Source: UBA8079 sp049601915
Lineage (GTDB): Bacteria > Pseudomonadota > Alphaproteobacteria > UBA6615
Assembly: GCA_049601915.1 (NCBI GenBank)
Contig: JBMYRB010000001.1
Coordinates: 558,001-622,000, forward strand
Reading direction: 5' to 3'
DNA: 64,000 nt
Shown here: positions 60,389 through 64,000 of the stretch, one piece after another
Layout of the letters: each line of letters begins with the position of its first letter
Position numbering within the stretch: position 1 is the stretch's first letter
Program-made: the position numbers and the translations under genes
The notes under the pieces: generated by a model
Database searches by the model: none
Seen by the model: the letters and a program-made list of their open reading frames with translations, nothing else
What the model was told of the DNA's origin: nothing

Positions 60389-61087
60389 TCAGGATCCCTT
60401 GACCGGGCTCAAAAACTCGCGTGCTAATATATCGGCGATAATAAGATCATCGGGTTCGTCGATATCGAAGCACCGTTTTGGGTCAATGCAGTGGAGTACT
60501 GTCCGGCCGCAGAAACGCGTCTGCTCCTGACGGAACACCGACACCCGCATGGCATAGGCCGACCCAACTTCTACGAACTCCGAAGCTAGGTCCTGACGGC
60601 GCAGCCGGACCTTATCGTCGTGATTGACGGCACGCGCCGCACCATCTGCATCAAGCGACCAGACAAATTGTCCAAACGGCGCCACCGCGAACGCCGAGTC
60701 GGCGTTCTGCTCATCGAGCAAAGCGACAACGCATTCGATATCTTCCGTCGTAGTAAAGGGCGCCGTGCACTGGATGAGCATAACCACGTCGGGATTGTAA
60801 TCTTCGGTCTCTAGCAGATAGTCCAGCGCGTGAAACAGAGCCGATTCTGAGCTGGCTGTATCACCGCTGATCTCTGCCGGACGGTCTATTGTCTCCGCGC
60901 CGTGCGCGCGTGCCATGTTGGCGATCGCAGGGTCATCGGTGCTGACCACGACTCGGTCCACAGTCGAGGCGGCCGCAGTGATTTTCACCGATTGCGCGAT
61001 TAGCGGAACACCGCCGACCGTTCTGAGGTTTTTGCCCGGGATTCCCTTGGATGCGCCGCGCGCCGGAATGACGGCCAGAACACTCAC
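60389..61087 (-). CDS. neuA: Acylneuraminate cytidylyltransferase-like CMP-sugar synthetase
   Basis: This 232-residue enzyme should activate a nonulosonic acid as its CMP sugar. The N-terminal AVIPARGASKGIPGKNLR is the CTP-binding P-loop-like motif, followed by VVVSTDDPAIANMARAHGAE, DVVMLIQCTAPFTTTEDIEC and the late FDIDEPDDLIIADIL with the metal-binding Asp pair. It is the natural partner of the NeuB-like enzyme at 21218, though it lies 37 kb away and in opposite orientation. Its stop directly abuts the stop of the KpsC-like gene (TGATCA). It could instead be a Kdo-type synthetase, but the GASKGIPGKN form fits sialate-type enzymes better. Confidence 0.88.
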   Translation of the reverse strand: MSVLAVIPARGASKGIPGKNLRTVGGVPLIAQSVKITAAASTVDRVVVSTDDPAIANMARAHGAETIDRPAEISGDTASSESALFHALDYLLETEDYNPDVVMLIQCTAPFTTTEDIECVVALLDEQNADSAFAVAPFGQFVWSLDADGAARAVNHDDKVRLRRQDLASEFVEVGSAYAMRVSVFRQEQTRFCGRTVLHCIDPKRCFDIDEPDDLIIADILAREFLSPVKGS

Positions 61088-61255
61088 GAATTCTCCTTTG
61101 TGTCCGTGGTTTTATTAGAACACCGAAAGTCAGACAGCCGTATACTCAAACTGTTTTTCACTTGGAACTCGAAATGGTTTCCGTCGATTACGTGTAGTAT
61201 ATTTTCGGACAATATCAAAGTGCCATGGCTTTCGGGCGAGGGCTGGGGGTGACAA

Positions 61256-61933
61256 TTGAGCGACGGGTTCGAATTGACGGGTGATGCGCTCGCAACGCCG
61301 GGCGTTGTCTTACGCTTCGGAAATGCGGGCGACATCGAAGCCATCGCTTCGCTTATCAGTATGGCGGGGAGCGGGTTGTTTGAATTCCTGCTCGACGACC
61401 TGGTGCCGGGGCTGTCCGCCGCCGACTTCCTAAAATATGCCGTCTCGGACTCTAATTCGCCTTTCAACTACTCGAACGCTGTCCTGGCAGAGGTGGATAA
61501 CGAAGTCTTGGGCTTGGCCCTTTGCTATCCGGGAGAGAATTTCGGCCTCCCTTGGGTCGTCCATAGGCTCGTCCCAAGCAGGAGGCTTGAAAAAATACAG
61601 TCGCTGCTGGATAGCAAACTAGACGGCAGTCTCTATCTAAACAGCCTTGCGGTAATCGAAGGCGCGCAAAGGATGGGGGTCGGCCGCAAATTACTGGGTT
61701 GCGTGGAAGAACTATCGCGTGAACTTTCCTTCGATACTGTGACCTTGCATGTCTGGGGTTGGAACGAAGCCGCACTGGAGCTTTATCATAACGTTGGCCT
61801 TAAGACGGTCAGGTTCATCAACATTGATCGGGACGAGCGTTTGCCTTCTGAAGGCGGCATGTTGCAGATGGAAATGAAAGTGCCTTGCGGGCAAGGTTCT
61901 CTTATGCGCTCTGATCTGGATCCCCCTCATTAA
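61256..61933 (+). CDS. GNAT-family N-acetyltransferase
   Basis: This 225-residue protein has a GNAT fold at about residues 15-210: AVLAEVDNEVLGLALCYPGE, LYLNSLAVIEGAQRMGVGRK, LLGCVEELSRELSFDTVTLH and WGWNEAALELYHNVGLKTVR. The R-M-G-V-G-R/K word is the acetyl-CoA pyrophosphate loop. The start is TTG with GGGGGT upstream; an in-frame stop lies six bases before it. Since 14 bases separate it from the KpsS/RkpJ-like gene, it is probably cotranscribed. It may acetylate an amino sugar made by the DegT enzymes. Confidence 0.83.
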   Translation: MSDGFELTGDALATPGVVLRFGNAGDIEAIASLISMAGSGLFEFLLDDLVPGLSAADFLKYAVSDSNSPFNYSNAVLAEVDNEVLGLALCYPGENFGLPWVVHRLVPSRRLEKIQSLLDSKLDGSLYLNSLAVIEGAQRMGVGRKLLGCVEELSRELSFDTVTLHVWGWNEAALELYHNVGLKTVRFINIDRDERLPSEGGMLQMEMKVPCGQGSLMRSDLDPPH

Positions 61934-61947
61934 CGAACCGAATCTAG

Positions 61948-63237
61948 ATGACTAAACGTCGGTTTTTGTTCCTCCAGGGAAATTCCTGTTATTTTTTTTC
62001 ACATCTTGGGCGGGCGCTGCGGGACTGCGGTCATGGCGTGATGCGGATCAACCAGTGTGGTGGCGACCGTGCCTTCTGGCCTGTTGGGGACGCGACGACG
62101 GATTTTCGTGGTCGGTTAAGCGAATTTGGTGCGTTCGTGGGTGAATTCATCGACGCCAACCGTATCACCGATCTCATACTCTACAATGATTGTCGGCCCG
62201 CCCATCGGATGGCGATTAAGGCTTCTCGGCATAGTGGCGTCGTGGTCCACATCTTCGAAGAGGGGTATTTGCGGCCCGCATGGATAACGCTGGAGCGCGG
62301 AGGGTTGAATGGGTACACGCGACTGCCTGACGACCCGAACTGGTACCGTGCACGTGCACGGTCGTTACCACCGTTCCGCGCGCCGTGGTTTGGCGAATAC
62401 GGAATGAAGAACCGAGTCCTTTATGATTTTCGTTGGCAGATTGGCAATTATTTTTGGTTCTTCCGCTACCCGCATTATCGGACGCACCGCCCCTATCCGA
62501 TCTGGGTCGAGTATGCTTCCTGGCTGACGCGGCTTTACAAGATGCGGCGGGGGGGGGAAGAGGCCGACCAGATCGTCGCTGATCTTGCGGCAAGCGGGCG
62601 GTCGTATGTGCTGTTTCCGCTGCAGCTCGACACGGACAGCCAGGTACGCATCCACTCACCTTTCGGGCGACTCGTCCCGGCGATCCGTGCGGTCATCTCC
62701 GACTTCGCCCGAAATGCCCCGCTGGACATGACGCTGGTCATCAAGAACCATCCGCTCGACAATGGTTTGGTCGCTTTTCAGCGAGCCGCCGAACAGCAGG
62801 CCGCCGATCTGGGTGTGGCCGACCGGGTGATTTACATAGATGGCGGTGATCTTGACATGCTTATTGGGCACGCACGCGGCGTGGTGAATATTAACAGCAC
62901 GGTCGGCCTGTCAGCGCTATGCGCCGGCGCACCGGTCATCGCACTCGGCAAGGCCGTTTACGACATTGCGGGGCTGACCCATCATGGTCCGCTGGCGACC
63001 TTCTGGGGCGATCCGGCGCGGCCCGACGAAGCACTGCTCAAGGACTTTCTCGCGGTGCTTGCCGATTGCGCCATGATACCCGGCAGCTTTTATACTGAGG
63101 ACGGCGCGTCTGTTGCTGCCGACCATGCGCTGAAACGGATCCTTTCCGCTGAAGACCCGCTTGAGGGGTTCCACCCCGGGCATCGTCGTTTCGTCTCGCG
63201 CATCCATGGCTGGGACGTTGTTTCCGATGCGGTCTAA
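61948..63237 (+). CDS. rkpJ: Capsule biosynthesis protein KpsS/RkpJ-like
   Basis: This 429-residue protein matches KpsS/LipB and rhizobial RkpJ, transferases that add Kdo-type sugars to the capsule's lipid end. FLFLQGNSCYFFSHLGRALR and NQCGGDRAFWPVGDATTDF form the N-terminal half; VVHIFEEGYLRPAWITLERG is the diagnostic E-x-G-Y-x-R-P word; VLFPLQLDTDSQVRIHSPFG, VIKNHPLDNG and VVNINSTVGLSALCAGAPVI are donor-site elements (H-P, then S-T-V-G). It overlaps the RkpH-like reductase gene by 11 bases, the same gene pair seen in Sinorhizobium rkp-1 loci, where rkpH and rkpJ are near each other. Confidence 0.9.
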   Translation: MTKRRFLFLQGNSCYFFSHLGRALRDCGHGVMRINQCGGDRAFWPVGDATTDFRGRLSEFGAFVGEFIDANRITDLILYNDCRPAHRMAIKASRHSGVVVHIFEEGYLRPAWITLERGGLNGYTRLPDDPNWYRARARSLPPFRAPWFGEYGMKNRVLYDFRWQIGNYFWFFRYPHYRTHRPYPIWVEYASWLTRLYKMRRGGEEADQIVADLAASGRSYVLFPLQLDTDSQVRIHSPFGRLVPAIRAVISDFARNAPLDMTLVIKNHPLDNGLVAFQRAAEQQAADLGVADRVIYIDGGDLDMLIGHARGVVNINSTVGLSALCAGAPVIALGKAVYDIAGLTHHGPLATFWGDPARPDEALLKDFLAVLADCAMIPGSFYTEDGASVAADHALKRILSAEDPLEGFHPGHRRFVSRIHGWDVVSDAV

Positions 63238-64000
63238 AATCCGGCGCCTATCGCCCAGGACGCTGGTGATCACTGGCGCGTCACGGGGAATCGGCGCCGC
63301 GCTGGCGACATCTTATGCCGAGGTGGGGCGTAGCCTTCTGCTGATAGCGCGCGACGCGCAGAAGCTCGACGCCGTGGCCGCGACGTGCCGCGCGCGGGGC
63401 GCCGAGGTGGAGACCGCTATGGTCGATGTACGCGACCCGGCGGCGATGATGGACTGCATTCGCCGCTTCGATGACAGGCATCCGGTTGATCTCGTGATCG
63501 CCAATGCCGGGGTCTCCAGCAGCATAGGCGCGGACGGCAGCCCGGAGCCGCCGGCGCTGGCGCAGACCACGTTCGACGTCAATCTGGGCGGCGCGATCAA
63601 CTCAATCAGTCCGCTGATCGAGCCAATGTGCCAGCGCGGCGGCGGGCAAATCGCGGTTATCTGCTCGCTCGCTGCGCTTTACCCTTTTCCCAACACGCCG
63701 TCCTACAGCGCCAGCAAGGTCGCGCTGGCCACTTGGGCGCGGGCGGTCGGGCTCGCCCATAGCGATGACGGTATCCGTGTCACGGTCATCTATCCGGGCT
63801 TTGTCGAGACGGATATGAGCGCCAGAGTTATCGGCCCGCGGCCGATGATTGAGGAGGCGACCAAGGCGGCGGCGCGCATCCGAAGGGCGCTGAGACGAGG
63901 CCGAAATACGATTGCGTTTCCGTTTCGGCTCAGATTGTACATAGCATGCCTGCGCATGGTTCCGTACGATTTGGCAAAATTCTGTTTAAAGCCTTCCGCT
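63227..64000 (+). CDS. rkpH: Short-chain dehydrogenase RkpH-like, cut by the window end
   Basis: The frame opens at ATG 63227 inside the end of the KpsS-like gene and is still open at base 64000 after 258 codons. It reads TLVITGASRGIGAALATSYA at the NAD(P) site, DLVIANAGVSSS, ICSLAALYPFPNTPSYSASK with the catalytic Ser, Tyr and Lys, and VIYPGFVETDMSARVIG, then a basic C-terminal part. In rhizobia RkpH is grouped with RkpA and RkpG and is thought to reduce the oxoamine ketone to the alcohol. 3-Ketosphinganine reductase chemistry fits the same step. The likely end is a little beyond the window. Confidence 0.88.
   Translation, partial: MRSKIRRLSPRTLVITGASRGIGAALATSYAEVGRSLLLIARDAQKLDAVAATCRARGAEVETAMVDVRDPAAMMDCIRRFDDRHPVDLVIANAGVSSSIGADGSPEPPALAQTTFDVNLGGAINSISPLIEPMCQRGGGQIAVICSLAALYPFPNTPSYSASKVALATWARAVGLAHSDDGIRVTVIYPGFVETDMSARVIGPRPMIEEATKAAARIRRALRRGRNTIAFPFRLRLYIACLRMVPYDLAKFCLKPSA

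Noticed and set aside
1..64000. CRISPR arrays, rRNA, riboswitches and complete tRNAs
   Set aside because: I saw no regular spaced repeats, no rRNA words, no recognisable riboswitch core and only the half tRNA-Ala.

Overview
The window looks like a chromosomal segment of an alphaproteobacterium, perhaps of Rhodospirillales or rhizobial affinity. The evidence is the combination of glutathione synthetase, a [4Fe-4S] photolyase of the PhrB type, and a group 2/3-type (Kps) capsule locus whose ends carry genes matching the rhizobial rkp-1 set: RkpA-like polyketide synthase, RkpG-like oxoamine synthase, RkpJ-like capsule protein and RkpH-like reductase. The species assignment is an inference. There is one assembly gap of 99 N at 47588-47686.

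Region 1 (1-11.1 kb) is mixed and partly decayed. It holds the 3' part of gshB, a broken heparin-lyase-I-family gene, a VOC dioxygenase-like gene, fragments of IS6-family transposases, a (6-4)-type photolyase, an amidase, and a four-gene unit (carboxymuconolactone decarboxylase family, fumarylacetoacetase family, MBL hydrolase, divergent TetR regulator). Two pairs of imperfect direct repeats (3008-3102 with 11013-11108, and 3128-3219 with 5427-5519) and a 5' half of tRNA-Ala(CGC) at 10889 mark it as a recombination-prone border.

Region 2 (11.25-21.1 kb) is a lipid-making module: a highly reducing type I PKS (KS-AT-DH-inactive MT-ER-KR-ACP), an alpha-oxoamine synthase that would condense the acyl chain with an amino acid, and a phytanoyl-CoA-dioxygenase-like hydroxylase. 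The matching short-chain reductase lies at the far end (63227 onward). Together they could make a sphingoid-like amino alcohol, plausibly the lipid anchor of the capsule.

Region 3 (21.2-40.4 kb) is one long run of about twenty plus-strand genes for an unusual nucleotide sugar. It has a NeuB-like synthase fused to a TIM-barrel isomerase, a GDP-mannose-dehydratase relative, a complete heptose-type set (transaldolase, GmhA-like, GmhB-like, and an HldE-like enzyme in reversed domain order), several epimerases/dehydratases, an oxidoreductase, a methyltransferase, a Nudix hydrolase, a stand-alone thiamine-diphosphate E1 alpha/beta pair, two DegT aminotransferases, a PIG-L deacetylase homologue, and a UDP-glucose-dehydrogenase homologue lacking its catalytic cysteine.

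Region 4 (40.4-48.9 kb) is a minus-strand block of large putative glycosyltransferases, one with TPR-like repeats, and a TPR-sulfotransferase-like gene crossed by the assembly gap. It ends at an IS3-family transposase fragment.

Region 5 (49.1-64.0 kb) holds the capsule export genes kpsM, kpsT, kpsE and kpsD, a small lipoprotein, four transferase-like genes, a KpsC-like transferase, a convergent NeuA-like CMP-sugar synthetase, a GNAT acetyltransferase, a KpsS/RkpJ-like protein, and the start of the RkpH-like reductase, which runs off the window. The locus therefore appears to encode lipid anchor, activated sugars, polymer assembly and export of one surface polysaccharide.
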